Shown: positions 1-11,830 of the stretch, piece by piece
Numbering within the stretch: position 1 is the stretch's first letter
How the letters are laid out: every line of letters begins with the position of its first letter
Assembly: GCA_026686845.1 (NCBI GenBank)
Contig: JAIVEN010000002.1
Span: 22,666,001 to 22,730,000, forward strand
DNA: 64,000 bases
Reading direction: 5' to 3'
From: Adenanthera pavonina
Lineage: Eukaryota > Streptophyta > Magnoliopsida > Fabales > Fabaceae
Notes under the pieces: generated by a model
What the model saw: only the letters and a program-made list of their open reading frames with translations
Databases searched by the model: none
Told to the model about the DNA's origin: nothing
Position numbers and translations under genes: made by a program

Positions 1-1481
1 TACTCTCTTTGCCCAATTTTATTTATCATTTTTTAAAATTTTAAATATTTTAATTTATTTGTTATTTTACATTATTAATAAAATATTAATTATCTTTTTA
101 CTATTTCATTCTTTATTAAAAATAATAATGGGTGAAGTGTAAACTTTTAATTCAATGATATTCTCATAAATTATTAAATTTTACTATAATCTAAATAATT
201 TAATGATTTTATTAATTTTTATGAAAAATCTTAAAACAAAATATGAAATAGACACTGTGATCATGGAAAACAAATTTCAAATTCCCCCATGTACCACCGG
301 TGAAAAGAAGAAATTGTCCTAAATATAAAAGATACGTATGGTATGTTTACAATTTTTTTTAACAATAAAATTTGATTTACTAATCATCTAAAAATTGTAT
401 TTATTTGAGGGGGAAAATCTTGATTTGATATTTATTAGAAATTTAGAATGCATGAAGAAAAGGGAGAAAAAGGATAAACGTATGTTTGGTTTTTTTTTTT
501 TTTTTGATCAGGTATGTTTGGTTTAACTCTTTGAAAATAGGTTTTATTTTTAACATTTAACAAGTTAAATATATAATATTTTATTTTGTTGGTATATGCT
601 TCATTCAGCATGTATTATAAGATATTTTGTATGATAAATTTTTTATTTAAAATATATAATATTGAATTTTTTTTTTCATTTAATCCATATATTTAATTTT
701 TCTTTACTTCTCATTTATAATTCATAATAGAATATGATATTTAATAAAAATAAAATATAAAATATTGATACTTTTTACATTAATTATAAATAAAAAATAA
801 TTTTTTAATATACATATAATTAATATAAAATATTTTAAAATATAAATTGAATGAAGTATTATAATATTTCATTTTTATGTAATAAATAACTTACATTTTC
901 GAGCAAATGGGTAAAATTTTAATAAGAAAAGGATTGAAAAAGAAGTGGCAGTGAATGGAAGCCAAGATAGCTAGCATCTATATCAGGGTCAATGTCAGGG
1001 TTAGGGTCTATTTTCTCTCTCCAATGCCGTATATTTCAAAACCCTTATAGCTTTAATTGTGCCTCATACAGTTACGTTGGATCTTCTAAAATTTGAATTT
1101 GTAAATTTCTTCTAAATCCAAAAAGAAATTAATACAAAGCTTCTAAATTTACTGAATTCTTTTTATTTAATGAGTAAATACTCAATATATAATTATATAT
1201 ATTCAAAAAAATAAAGAGAAATGAAAAAGGAGTGAGAAGAAAATAATGAATATCGCATATACTTATATTTTTTATATAATTAATTTTTAAATATGTATGT
1301 ATTTTTCTTAAATAATGTATTAATGCAAAAAATATTAGACACCTTTTTTATAAATTATAGTGAATATGAAGAATAAGTTATATTTTGCATTACTTATGAA
1401 TAATTTAACTTTGTATATATATTTTATTATATATATTGAGATATTGATATCTTGATATTGACATCAATCCCCACTTTTTAA
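1..1481. other. Intergenic, AT-rich, no gene
   Basis: No open reading frame with recognisable protein similarity and no RNA gene were seen. The only structured item is the micro-insertion at 480-524. A short less AT-rich patch at about 940-1040 has no coding signal. Confidence 0.6.
480..524 (-). repeat. Micro-insertion flanked by a 13-bp direct repeat
   Basis: GTATGTTTGGTTT occurs at 480-492 and again at 512-524. The 19 bp between them read, on the minus strand, CTGATC followed by a run of A. The structure is a short A-tailed insert bounded by a perfect target-site duplication. See the finding on micro-insertions. Confidence 0.65.
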
Positions 1482-2023
1482 TGTTTCAAAGATATCACCA
1501 AGTTGGTTCAATTCAATGTTTTGAAGATCGAATAGGTCATTAAACTGGTCAATATTATTGTTTAAGATTCATTGAACTATGATCAAATCATCACTGAATT
1601 AGTAATAATAAAACTAGTAGTTTTTTTTAATTTCATACTATATAAAAAATAAAAAACTATTACTAATAAATATCTTAATTTAATATTTAAATTTAAATAA
1701 GTTAATATTAATCCATAATCATATTTTGAATTTAAAATAATCAAGTGATGAACTATCATCATATTATATATTAAGTAAGAATATAATTATTAATAATTAT
1801 TATCATAATAATACTTATGTAGCATTATAATATAAAAATATATTATGGATAATATTATTTTATACTCAAAATGATAATATTTTGTTTTAACTAAAAAATT
1901 TAAAAATAGCTAAAATAATAATTTGACTATTTTCAACCAATTTTGACAAATTTTCTCTGTTTTAATTAATTCTTAACCGGTTCGGTAAATTTCAAACCAT
2001 TCCAACACCAGTTCACAGCTTTG
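1482..2023. mobile_element. Non-coding repeat element, copy A of a pair
   Basis: The ends are loosely inverted: TTTCAAAGATATCACCAAGTTGG on the left resembles, in reverse complement, the right end ACCAGTTCACAGCTTTGATTA. The segment at about 1565-1590 (ATTCATTGAACTATGATCAA) recurs in inverted orientation near 63935-63985. The right-hand part (GTGAACTGGTGTTGGAAT on the minus strand) resembles 63473-63490. Two copies in opposite orientation indicate a dispersed non-autonomous element. I cannot assign the superfamily, and no clean TSD was found. Confidence 0.4.
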
Positions 2024-2482
2024 ATTAGTTTGGTTTTATCCTATTCTAACAATAATGATTTAATTGATAAGAATGTAACTCATATTTCATGAATAATTGT
2101 TTCAAATTGTGCTATTGACATGCAAATTTAATTGGTGGATAACCTACAAGTATTCCTATGAATATTATTTAAGTATGGAGATTTATCCTAATTTTGATTA
2201 GCCCTGAGTCCCAACTTACTCAAATTTTTAATTTTAGAAGAAGAAAAAATTCAAAACACGGTAACGGAGATAAATGCATGTCCGTATAAAAAAAGAGAAA
2301 TAACTTTTGATGGTCCATGAAGGTAAAATGTGATGTGCCTTTTAGTACATACCCACCTGATCGGCACAGCTTCAATTTGTCTCTCTAGAATGTACTTTCG
2401 TTTCTCAAGTTTTGTCTTTCCCATTGGTTGGTTTTGGTCCTATCATACCAAGATTCATCCAAGCAATCTCAACGACCAATCA

Positions 2483-2527
2483 AATTTCCATTTATTTCCT
2501 TTATCAAAAAACAATTTCCATTTATTT
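2483..2527 (+). repeat. Micro-insertion flanked by a 15-bp direct repeat
   Basis: AATTTCCATTTATTT occurs at 2483-2497 and 2513-2527. The 15-bp insert ends TTATC-A6-C. The repeat is perfect. Confidence 0.6.
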
Positions 2528-2959
2528 TCCACCCATAAAAAACAGCACAACTTTCAGGAAGTTTTTTTTTATTGATTAAAAATAAATATAAACATAATAA
2601 CGAAATTCATACATATATATTTATATGGTGTATTTATAGGGTTAAGAGTATTCTTCGTCATTTGATTCTATATTATGTTTTAATTTGGTCATTTAAATTT
2701 ATTAAATTTTTAATAATTTAATTTTAGTAATATAGTAAAAAATTTCTCTCATTTAACAATATTAACTTTCTTTAAAAAAATTCTTACATAGAATCAAATT
2801 AATTTATTTATAATAATTTTAACCATCTTATCATGTTAGTAAATAAAATGTGATGTTTCCTTTTTTTTTTTATTCAACAATAAATTTTTCAATTGAAAAA
2901 TAAAAATACGGTACTATCTGAAAAGAAACACCATAATTCCTAGATCTGTATACAACAAT

Positions 2960-3009
2960 AAATTTGGATTTCTTTTTTTTTTTTTTGGACCACCAAATCT
3001 GGATTTCTT
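2960..3009 (-). repeat. Micro-insertion flanked by a 15-bp direct repeat
   Basis: The repeat (AAATTTGGATTTCTT and AAATCTGGATTTCTT, 14 of 15 identical) lies at 2960-2974 and 2995-3009. On the minus strand the 20-bp insert is GGTGGTCC followed by 12 A. Confidence 0.65.
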
Positions 3010-3740
3010 ATATTGGACACTTAAATTTATATACTTAAGATACTTTTTCCAATTAAATGAGAACAGGTTAATTTCAAATTTAAAAATATGTTAAAAGTAT
3101 TAGCAACATGAGTTTTAGTAATTTTTTTTCCTTTCTAGCATGAAAAGTCTAAAAGCTGATGAAAGAAAAATATTATTTTTATTTTCTATTTAACAATTTT
3201 TACTTACAATACTAAATAGATATTCTACCTTGGATTCCATGGAATATATTATAGTTCCCTCATGCAGCTAATGGAATAATTTGGCCATGCTGGTTCCCTT
3301 AGGAATGGGAGATGGAGAGCTTTTCCATCCTACCAAACAACACATCTTCAGATTCCAGTCATTTCCGTCTCTTTATCCCACTAATTCATGCATACCAAAC
3401 AAACTTGGACTTAGCATTAAAGAAGAAACAAGAAGGTAGGCACAAATAAGCCTTTGATCCAAAGGGTAATAGGGTGAAGGAGACTTTACTATTCATTTTT
3501 CCCCTTTTTATTTATTATTTTAAAATTGTGATACATACGAATAAAATTATTAAATAATTTAAATTATAATAATATTTAATAATATTTTATCAAAATATTT
3601 TTGACTTAAATGTTAAGAGATGACTTATATTTTAGCTACCATTATGAAGAATAAAATAAAAAAATAATTAATATTTTATTAATAAAATAAAATAAAAAGG
3701 TAAATTAGAAAATTTAAAATTTTTAAAATAATAAATAAAG

Positions 3741-4009
3741 TACTCCCTCTGGTCCTATATATAAGACCATTTTAACCGAATCACGCTAATTAAGAAAGGA
3801 AATTAAAACTAATTAACTACCTCGATTTCTATGAAAATTTCAACCTTTTTCCAAAACTACCCTTATTTAATCTCTCTCTTTTTCTCTTTAAATATATTAA
3901 ATAAGGGCATTTTTTTAGAAACGCATAATAAATATCACCTCATATATTATAAAAAATCTTATATTTAGAATTAAGATAAAAGATCTTATATATAGAACCA
4001 AAAGAAATA
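3741..4009. mobile_element. Stowaway-like MITE
   Basis: It begins TA-CTCCCTCTGGTCCTATATA and ends with the matching inverted sequence TATATAGAACCAAAAGAAA-TA. TA at each end fits the Tc1/mariner TSD. The 5' CTCCCTC terminus and 269-bp length fit the Stowaway group. Non-coding; short frames inside are incidental. Confidence 0.7.
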
Positions 4010-5479
4010 GACAGGAAGAACTATAAATCAATCCCACTTGTGGTCTCCTTCCCACATTAAATGATTTGTTTGCATCTTTTTCATATAAAAATAAAATCAA
4101 TCTCAATTTTCAATGGTCAATGTCACACGCACTGTTTATTTCATTCACAATTCAGTAATCACAAATAATCAAAACAATAAAATTTGTAGGACCATACATC
4201 TATCTTCATCATAAATGACATAGGCCTAATGTACTGCCTCTTGTGACCCACTAATGGTATTCACAAATATGGCCCCCCAGACCAAATATAACATGAAAAA
4301 TTATGATTGCATCACTTTTAAATTAAATATGTGTATACAAAAAGACTTTAAATCATTAATTTTTTTCACTGACATAACATCATGTCATATTAATATATTA
4401 TAACTAGCTAGATGTAGATTAGATGCAATGTATGAAATATTAATATTTATAAATTTTATATTGTATATTGAGTGAAATTTTTGAATTAAAAATATTTATA
4501 CAAAAGACTAAATTTAAAATTATTTTGAAATGCGTAAAAAATAAAAATTTTACTTGGACCAGGTCCATAACTTTAATGTGCACCTTAATGTTTTATTGTC
4601 AGTAAATCTAATAAAATAAATTTTTAAAAAAAATTAGTTAGTAAGTGATTTGACTATTTGGCATTTTTCTTTAACATATGTCCCTACACTGCATTTGCCA
4701 TAAAAAAGCATCAAAAAGAAAAAAAAGTTTTTAAGAATCACTCGTTTTGTATAAATGGATTATCAGACAATTCAATACGTACGCAGTCAACCAAACAAAA
4801 AATTCAATTTGGTATTGGTGAATGTGAGACCTACATGCTAGGTTGTAACGTTAAATATATAATATTATATATCACACGATTTATATAAGTTTTTCAAGAA
4901 TTAATACCATTTTTATTACTGTGATGATTGTATATACACACCCAAAATGCATATTTTAAACTAATTCAAATTGATGTAAGTAATATAAACTCTCTTCCTT
5001 TAAATATGAACTAATTCAAATTAGATTTTCTTTATATATGAAGACTGAAAATTGAACTTTCAATTTGAACTAATAAGAATAGCACCCTTGCTTCCTCAAT
5101 GCAATTAAGGGAGGCAACCACCTTAGACCCACAAAAGTGACTGTTTATATCACCTTTCCATCTACTTTTTTTTATAGATATAAATTAAAAATATGGTATT
5201 TGAGTTTGTGTACTGTGAGTATGATATAAGGGTGGTAGAATTAAAAGAAAAACATAAATCACTCACGGAAGTTAGGGAAAAAAAAAAGCATGCCTTGGGC
5301 GAAAGTTGCCATGCCAACTCAACACTATGGAGAGATTCTGTTGACATGTTTGATTGAATACAGTGGAACTTGCTCAAACTTATTAAGCAGGCAAGTGTGA
5401 CAGGAGAAGATAGCAGCTGTGGGGCCTTTCGGGGTGTGTCAGAGCATGGGAACCATTCCTCTGGCAGGCTGGCTCGACT
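4010..5479. other. Intergenic, no gene recognised
   Basis: AT-rich sequence with only short unrelated frames. The stretch at about 5270-5480 is less AT-rich and could be an old transcribed remnant. I saw no conserved domain, splice structure or known microRNA there. Confidence 0.5.
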
Positions 5480-5523
5480 TAACGCTTTATAATGTTAGCC
5501 AAAAAAAAACTAACGCTTTATAA
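5480..5523 (+). repeat. Micro-insertion flanked by a 13-bp direct repeat
   Basis: TAACGCTTTATAA occurs at 5480-5492 and 5511-5523, perfectly duplicated. The 18-bp insert is TGTTAGCC, nine A and a C. It directly abuts the foldback element that follows. One of the clearest examples of the class. Confidence 0.75.
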
Positions 5524-6560
5524 GAAGTTGCAAATTGTAAACATTTGGATTTAATATAATATTTATAAAATTAAAATCTAATTGTCCAATATTAAAATAT
5601 AAAAAATAAGTTACAGAATCAAAATATGAGAAATATAAAATATGAGTAAAAATTTATAAATATCTGAAATCAAATTGATACTTATAAAGTTAAAATTCGA
5701 TTACTCCATGATAAAATTTAAAAAAAAAGTTACAAAATTAGAATAGGGAAATTACAAAATGTAAATAAGAAGTTGTAAATACCCAAATTTAATTTGATGC
5801 TTATAAAATTTAAATCGTTGTCCTCGTTGGGAATAAACTGACATTATTAAGAACAAATCAATTTGATATTTATAAAGTAATTGATTTTTAACCTTATCCT
5901 TATTAGCATTAAAGTGATTTTAGAGATTTATAACATTTTACTCACATTTTACAACTTTCATATTCTGATTTTACAGCTTATTTTTTAAATTTTAATATGG
6001 AACAATCAAATTTTAACTTTATAAGTATTAAATTGGTACCAGGAATTTGCAACTCTCATATTCTAATTTTGCAACTTATTTTTTGAATTTTAACATGAGG
6101 TAATCAAATTTTAACTTTATAAGCAATAAATTAACTTTAGGAATTTGTAACTTCTTACTTACATTTTATGACTCTTATGTTTTGATTTTGTAACTTATTT
6201 TTTGAATTTTAATATGGAGCAGTTGGATTTTAACTTTATAAGCATCAAATTAGGTTTAGGTATTTGCAACTTCTTACTTATATTTTGTAACTCTCATGTT
6301 TTGATTTTACAACTTATTTTTCAAATTCTAATATGGAGCAATTGAATTTTAACTTTATAAGCATTAAATTGGGTTCAGGTAGTTGCAACTTTTTACTCAT
6401 ATTTTACAATTTTTATGTTCTGATTTTTTAACTTATTTTCATAATTTTAACATCAAGTAATCAAATTTTAACCATATTAGAATCAAAATAACTCTAAGAA
6501 TTTGTAACTTTTTACTTATATTTTGTAACTTCTTTATTCTAATTTTGCAACTTATAATTA
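5524..6560. mobile_element. Foldback element built of inverted arrays of a 119-bp unit
   Basis: The right half holds tandem copies of a unit recognisable by a CTTATT anchor at 5977, 6075, 6194, 6313, 6432 and 6551, mostly 119 bp apart. The left half carries two units in reverse complement (anchors at 5610 and 5729, also 119 bp apart). The two arms could therefore pair into a long hairpin around a centre near 5840-5900. Arm units are diverged, so the element is old. No coding capacity. It resembles foldback-type DNA elements in structure; superfamily not determined. Confidence 0.65.
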
Positions 6561-7340
6561 GTCACCGTTAGACTATTGACCAATAACTGTTTGACTATAG
6601 CTGGTCACCGGTCAACCATCGGTCAATGTTGATGACCGGCCATTGGTGGCCAACAATGATGTAGGAGGTGGATGGAAGTTTCAGGGGCATTTTGGTAATC
6701 TTACAATTTTTTAATTTTATTTAAAAATATTTGGTCCTCTACTGTAGTTAAATGAATAGTTGATCTTAATTTTTAATTAGTTCAAGATGTTGGTCATAAT
6801 ATGTAATTCCCTCTGTAATATAATATGTCTATTTTTTTTTATCAATTACAAAATATGACCAGTGATATCTATTAGTTAGATCTTTTTGTATTACAAAAAA
6901 TTTTAAAAAAATTATATTATTTATAACTTATCATAAATAATATAACCTGATATAAATTTAATATTTTACAATAATATTAATTATATTTATTTTGCTTTAC
7001 GTAATTCAATTTATTTCATCAAATTGTTAAAATCATATCTTTCTTTTAATTAAGTGTTTAATCTCTTAAAGAATATTCCGTGACAAAAAAATTATATTTG
7101 GCTTTTTTAGATTTTTATTATTAAATTTTCATGTAATATATATATATATATGATTGTTAAATAATAACTTGTGTATTATTTTTATTATTTATCATCACAT
7201 AATTTAGATTCTTTTTTTTTAAAAAAGTTACGGACTATAATATTATTGGAAGAATTTAATAAGAAAATTAGATACTTTTTTCCATGCGTTGGAAAAAAAA
7301 TATTTCAAAATTTTAAAAAGAAACACATAATTTGAAGAAG
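6561..7340. other. Intergenic; short GGTCA-rich patch
   Basis: No gene. Positions 6560-6660 are less AT-rich and repeat GGTCA/TGACC motifs in both orientations, which can fold on itself. This may be the terminal part of the adjacent foldback element or a separate repeat. The rest is plain AT-rich sequence. Confidence 0.45.
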
Positions 7341-7469
7341 TAGTAAAACGTTCTGCCATTTACTAAGTTTCATAGTTCATACTGATAGAGAAAAATACAT
7401 TTTTTTATTGATAACAAATAGTAAAATCATCTGATACAGATGGTATTTAAGTGGCAGAACGTTTTATTA
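7341..7469. mobile_element. Small MITE or hairpin with 22-bp inverted repeats
   Basis: TAGTAAAACGTTCTGCCATT at 7341-7360 pairs with its near-perfect reverse complement at 7448-7469 (20 of 22 positions over the full arms), enclosing about 85 bp of AT-rich sequence. Length and structure fit a miniature inverted-repeat element. No TSD was settled. Confidence 0.5.
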
Positions 7470-7689
7470 ATCTATACTCTTATATGCACACTTTTTACCT
7501 ATATGAGAACTAAACCCCACCCTTAGTAAATGTGTGGTTCAGTAGATGATCCCATAGTAGTTTAACATGAAACACGCGTGCCTTGCAAATGGTTGTTTTA
7601 GATTAACATCAAATGAAAAAACTACCTAACACTGGAAATTACTAAGTAATAGAATATCCCACTTATATGATATTTTCTCTATATCTCTA

Positions 7690-8847
7690 TGACATGGATT
7701 CATGTAATGATGGTCTAAAATAGAGATTATTTATTTATTAAGAGATTTGATTAGAAGATATCTGAGTAAAGAGAGAGACTTGTATATAATTTTTATTGAT
7801 TTAGAAAAAGTTTATAATAGAGTACTAAAAGATGTGAAAGATATTCGTGTGGTTTATATTCAAGTCATAAAGGATATGTGTGAGGGGGTCACAAGTGTGA
7901 AAATTTCTGGAGGTGAGACAAAAGATTTCCCTATAAGAATAGGTTTACATCAAGAATTTTCCTTGAGTCTATACTTATTTGATTTGGTTTTGAATGTTTT
8001 AACATAATATATAAGGAGGGAATTCTTAAGTGTATGCTTTTCGCGAATGATATAGTATTAATTGAAGAATTAAAAGAAGAGACCAATTCTAAACTTGAGT
8101 TATGGAGACACACTTTGAAATCAAAATGTTTCCACTTGAGTAGAAATAAAACGGAATATATACATTGCAAATTTAATAAGAAGTCAGTTAGAAATGATTC
8201 AGAGGTAAAAATTGGAGAGAAAACTATTTCAGGAATGTCAAAACTGAAGTATTTGGGGTTAATTTTACATAGTGATGGTCAAATTGATGAGGATTTTATG
8301 CATAGGATACAAGTTGGATGGTTAAAGTGGAGAAACATTTCAGGAGTTATTTGTGACCGTAAGGTGTCTACTAAGTTTAAAGAGAAATTTTATAGAACTG
8401 CTAGAAGACCAGCGATGTTATATGACGGTAAATGTTGAGCTTTAAAAGAGTAACAAGAGCATAAGATGTAAGTAGCAGAGCTGAAAATATTGAAATGGAT
8501 ATGTGGTCATATAATAATTGATAAGATACAAAATAATTGTATATGAGAAAAAATCGGAATAGCATCTATAAAAAAAATGGTGAAAAATCGTTTATGGTAG
8601 TTTATGCATGTATAAAGAAGATGAAAAGAGAAGCGAGTAAGGAGAGTTGATCAAATAACTTGAAATCCTATTAAAAGACATAGAGGAAAACTAAGAAAAA
8701 TATTAAGAAAAGTTATAAGATATGACCTATTGATAAATGTTTTATTTGAAGAAATGATATTTAATAGAGTTCATTGGTGTTGTATGATCCATATAGCCGA
8801 TCCTATTTAATTGGATAAGACTAATATTATTGTTGTTATTGTAAATG
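7690..8847 (+). pseudogene. 5'-truncated RTE-clade LINE, reverse transcriptase remnant
   Basis: Two open segments (7747-8007 and 8034-8438) together resemble the RT of plant RTE-type non-LTR retrotransposons. Recognisable stretches are FIDLEKVYNRV, then YLFDLVLNVLT, then LFANDIVLIE (degenerate FADD catalytic box, second Asp changed to Asn) and the KLELWRHTLKSK and KTEYIHC segments. Upstream, the frame near 7696 is broken by stops. The 3' end, with GATCCATATAG and ATTGTTGTTATTGT near 8785-8845, matches the tail of the LINE at 19857-27157. The endonuclease domain is absent, so this is a dead 5'-truncated copy. No clear TSD. Confidence 0.8.
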
Positions 8848-8942
8848 TAAATATTTGAGTGTGGTTGTTTAGTGCTATTTTGATAATAAGCAATTCTGAT
8901 TTAATTTAAAGAAGCAATGTATATACTAAAAATAATAAAAGT

Positions 8943-9161
8943 GAGTTCCATGTATCATCACACATTAGTTTAGATGGAAGGGGTCTAAATCCCTTCACTA
9001 TTAGCTATTGGGTTCGATTCCTTAGGTGATAGGAATGGAAGAGATATAATTATGAGATTCACCTTCATTTAGAGCCTGACCCTACTTGAATTTGAATTAA
9101 TAGAAGCTATTGGCTTCAAGCACGGGATAGTTTGTTAAAAAAAAAAACGAGTTCCACATAT
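8943..9161 (+). mobile_element. tRNA-derived SINE with 13-bp TSD
   Basis: The element body is about 8956-9148. It contains a good pol III B box, GGTTCGATTCC at 9011-9021, with an A-box-like TTAGTTTAGATGGAAGGGG about 35 bp upstream. The 3' end is TTTGTT plus a run of A. Flanks GAGTTCCATGTAT (8943-8955) and GAGTTCCACATAT (9149-9161) match at 11 of 13 positions, differing by two transitions, as an aged TSD would. Not a tRNA gene: no acceptor stem or cloverleaf. Confidence 0.7.
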
Positions 9162-10446
9162 TTGTGTCATAATTTATAACACACATGGAGAAGAAAGAAT
9201 TAGTCTTTTTTTCCCTTAACATAAAATTAGAACGTTTTAATCAACAATGGTCGCAAAGTTATGAGTTCTGACAAGCCAGTATTAAATTAGAATTTTAAAG
9301 TCACATCTAATTTTTGTTGGGCCAACCCATTAATTATTTGGATATTTATTAGATATCTTTCACCTTCAAATATTTTTTTTTATTTCTCTCGAGTACTCCT
9401 CCGGATAAGGATAAGACCATAGTTATCATTATCTGTATATAATCATTAATCATAAATTTAGTTAAATTGTAAAGGGTTCTATAATCTGTGAGACATTCGT
9501 GAAAAAAAAAAGTATAATCTGAAAGACAAATCATGCAGATTCACAATTGAAAAATAAAGGTTAAAAAGATGAATTAATTATGCACTTGCAATTATTGAAA
9601 ATAAAAAGATCTAAGCTAAACAAGAGAAGTATTGAAGATAATTTATTTTTAAATATTGTTTTTTAAGAGCTGTTTGTTTATGTTTGAGCTAATTTATATC
9701 CACATTCATTAATAAGTTTTTTGCTCAACAGATCATTTATATCATGCTATGTGATAAATCAAATATTGAAATTGGTCGTGTTGATAAGGTTGATTGAGCA
9801 GCTTGTATTTTAAACCATAACATTTTTCTTTTTTAAAAAATTATACTTAATGATATGTAAGAGCTAATATTTTATATATAGGATCATAAAAATTGTAATT
9901 GAGCAACTTGTATTTTAAACTGATTGAGAAAGTAAGTATGATCTAGTATGGTGTTCTAATATCATCTAATTTTATAATAAATTCTTAAAAAAAATTCTGA
10001 TACATTAATAATAGAGTGTGAAAAGCTAGTCATGCAACAAGAAAATGTGGTGGAATTGTGAGAAAGATCATAACTTTATGATTGCTTAGAAAGTACATAA
10101 CTTCAGAATTTCATTTAACTTGAAGTATCGAATTCTTAGGGGGAAAATCTCCATACTTGAAGGGGGTATGATAGTTAATTTAGTTTTTTTTTTCCCTTCT
10201 AATCTTTCGGTCCTTTCTCCTGATTTCAACATTTATGGTCTTTCACAATAAATATTAATTCCTAAAAGTCCTTCAATGTAATTTTCCCAACTTTTTTTTT
10301 ACGTATTTTTAGCAATGATTTTTGTCATCATGAAAGTCATTTCTGTTGGTGACACTTAGGCCACCGTTCTTTTTAGTCTTTGAGGAATAATTAATTTTTT
10401 ATTGTATTCTTTTTTTAAATTTTTTTTATTTTTTCTCTTAAATAAA
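9162..10446. other. Intergenic with micro-insertion and short direct repeat
   Basis: No gene. It contains the micro-insertion at 9480-9528 and a 23-bp near-identical direct repeat (ATTGAGCAGCTTGTATTTTA at about 9791, again with one change at about 9899). Confidence 0.5.
9480..9528 (+). repeat. Micro-insertion flanked by a 16-bp direct repeat
   Basis: TATAATCTGTGAGACA (9480-9495) and TATAATCTGAAAGACA (9513-9528) match at 14 of 16 positions. The 17-bp insert is TTCGTG, ten A and a G. Confidence 0.55.
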
Positions 10447-10738
10447 TTACCTTTATAAAGTTATTATCTATCACATGTAATATTGAAAAATAGTTAATAC
10501 ATTAGTTGTTGAATTATTAAATTTGTCAATAAATTTCAATATTTTCTAACAATTTACCATTATTAATTGCATTATCTCACATATTTTTTATAATATTCAT
10601 TTCTCACTTATTAATTATGGACCAAGCGCGTGAGTGGAGAAAAATAATTAATACATTAAATAATCCCGCAAGATATTATATATTTTGGATTAAACGATAT
10701 TTCTAAAAGATGTCATGTATTTAAGATTGGAGGGAGTA
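10447..10738. mobile_element. Stowaway-like MITE, left end decayed
   Basis: The right end ATTGGAGGGAGTA and the internal sequence (AAATTTGTCAATAAATTTCA, TTAATTATGGACCAAGCGC, AATCCCGCAAGATAT) align with the complete element at 52127-52389. The left terminal repeat is no longer recognisable. Confidence 0.5.
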
Positions 10739-11252
10739 ACAAAAATGAGAGAGTCAAAATAATTGAAGAGGAAGTATTGAAGAAAATAAAAAATGTAAGT
10801 AGTGTCTTGTATAAAAAGAAAGAAAGAAATTTTTTGTTTAAAAAAAAGCTTGTAAGAGAGAAAATTAAAAAAAAAGGAAAAATACGAATTGGTACTATTG
10901 ATGTGTCATTTGGCTTGCTCTAATGCTTTCTTTGATTGAGGAGAAAATTTACAATATTAAAAAGAATGAAATGAATCCAACCCCATCATCATCATCATCA
11001 TCATCATGTTTGGTTTATTTATTATTCTCTAATTCCATTTCCTTTTCAATCTTGATTTGTATCTTGTGGAAATAGCCATCCTAGCGAGAGACATGAAGAA
11101 TGACAGCATATTCCAAGAATGATAAGGGAAAAGATTCGGGTAAAAAAAAAGGAAAAAAGATTAAATAAAAGACCAAATTAATGAGGCTTTAATGACAATT
11201 ATTATCCTTAATGACATATACTTTTTGTGGTGACACATAAGTTCACTACTAA
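10739..11252. other. Intergenic, CAT microsatellite
   Basis: No gene. A (CAT)n tract lies at about 10984-11007. A possible weak micro-insertion (GGGAAAAGATT and GGAAAAAAGATT around CGGGT-A8) lies at 11126-11162. Confidence 0.5.
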
Positions 11253-11830
11253 AATGATAGTACTTTTAATATCGACTCATCTCCATTGAAGATCCCCTTT
11301 TAATGTCACATTATAGGATGTCACAAAAGGGGAAAAAAATTCTTTTCAGTCTCGAGGCCAATCGATTAGTATTGCCACTGAAGAGATAATTTTAGTGGAA
11401 ATTCTTTTAGTAGCAACACTTAAAGTTGTTGCTATAAGTGTATATAGCAGCGGCTCATTTCATCCTTAAAAAATCTTATTTAGTGGGGAAACTTAAGGTG
11501 TTCAATTGTCATTAGAGGCGTACTTCTTTTTGGTAATGCTTAAGATTGCCACTTAAAGGGCTCTGTGATGACATAATTAGCAGATAATTAAATTTTTAAA
11601 TATATTATATTAAGTTTAATTTTTGACTATGTGTATAAGGATTTATTGAAAAAGGTAAATTCTAATTTGATGATCTCTTATATTTTTAAAAAATTATTTT
11701 TTTGTTATCAATTGGGAATAGGTTTGGTGTTAAAAAAAATTGATGAGATTTTTGTGGACATGAGTAGTTATTGTATATATTTGGAAGTAATATTTTTTTG
11801 GCGTTCAATGCAATGTTTTTAATGTCACTA
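11253..11830. mobile_element. CACTA-like transposon terminus (fragment)
   Basis: CACTACTAAAATGATAGT at 11253 matches the canonical CACTA terminal motif of En/Spm elements. It is followed by subterminal repeats on related words (GTTGCTATAAGTG, TAGCAGCGGCTCA, CTTAAGATTGCCAC), as these elements carry. No matching TAGTAGTG right end and no transposase were found, so it is one end or a deleted remnant. Confidence 0.45.

Larger units (their letters stand above)
2024..3740. other. Intergenic with two micro-insertions
   Basis: No gene recognised. An 81-codon open frame at 2330-2575 has no recognisable similarity and sits in simple AT-rich sequence. Two A-tailed micro-insertions (2483-2527 and 2960-3009) are listed separately. 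Confidence 0.55.

Noticed and set aside
3300..3345. GGAATGGGAGATGGAGAG as a miR482-like arm
   Set aside because: No matching 3' arm ending in CCCATTCC follows; only a short, poor hairpin forms.
9005..9025. GGTTCGATTCC as part of a tRNA gene
   Set aside because: No acceptor stem or cloverleaf; the A tail and TSD show a SINE.
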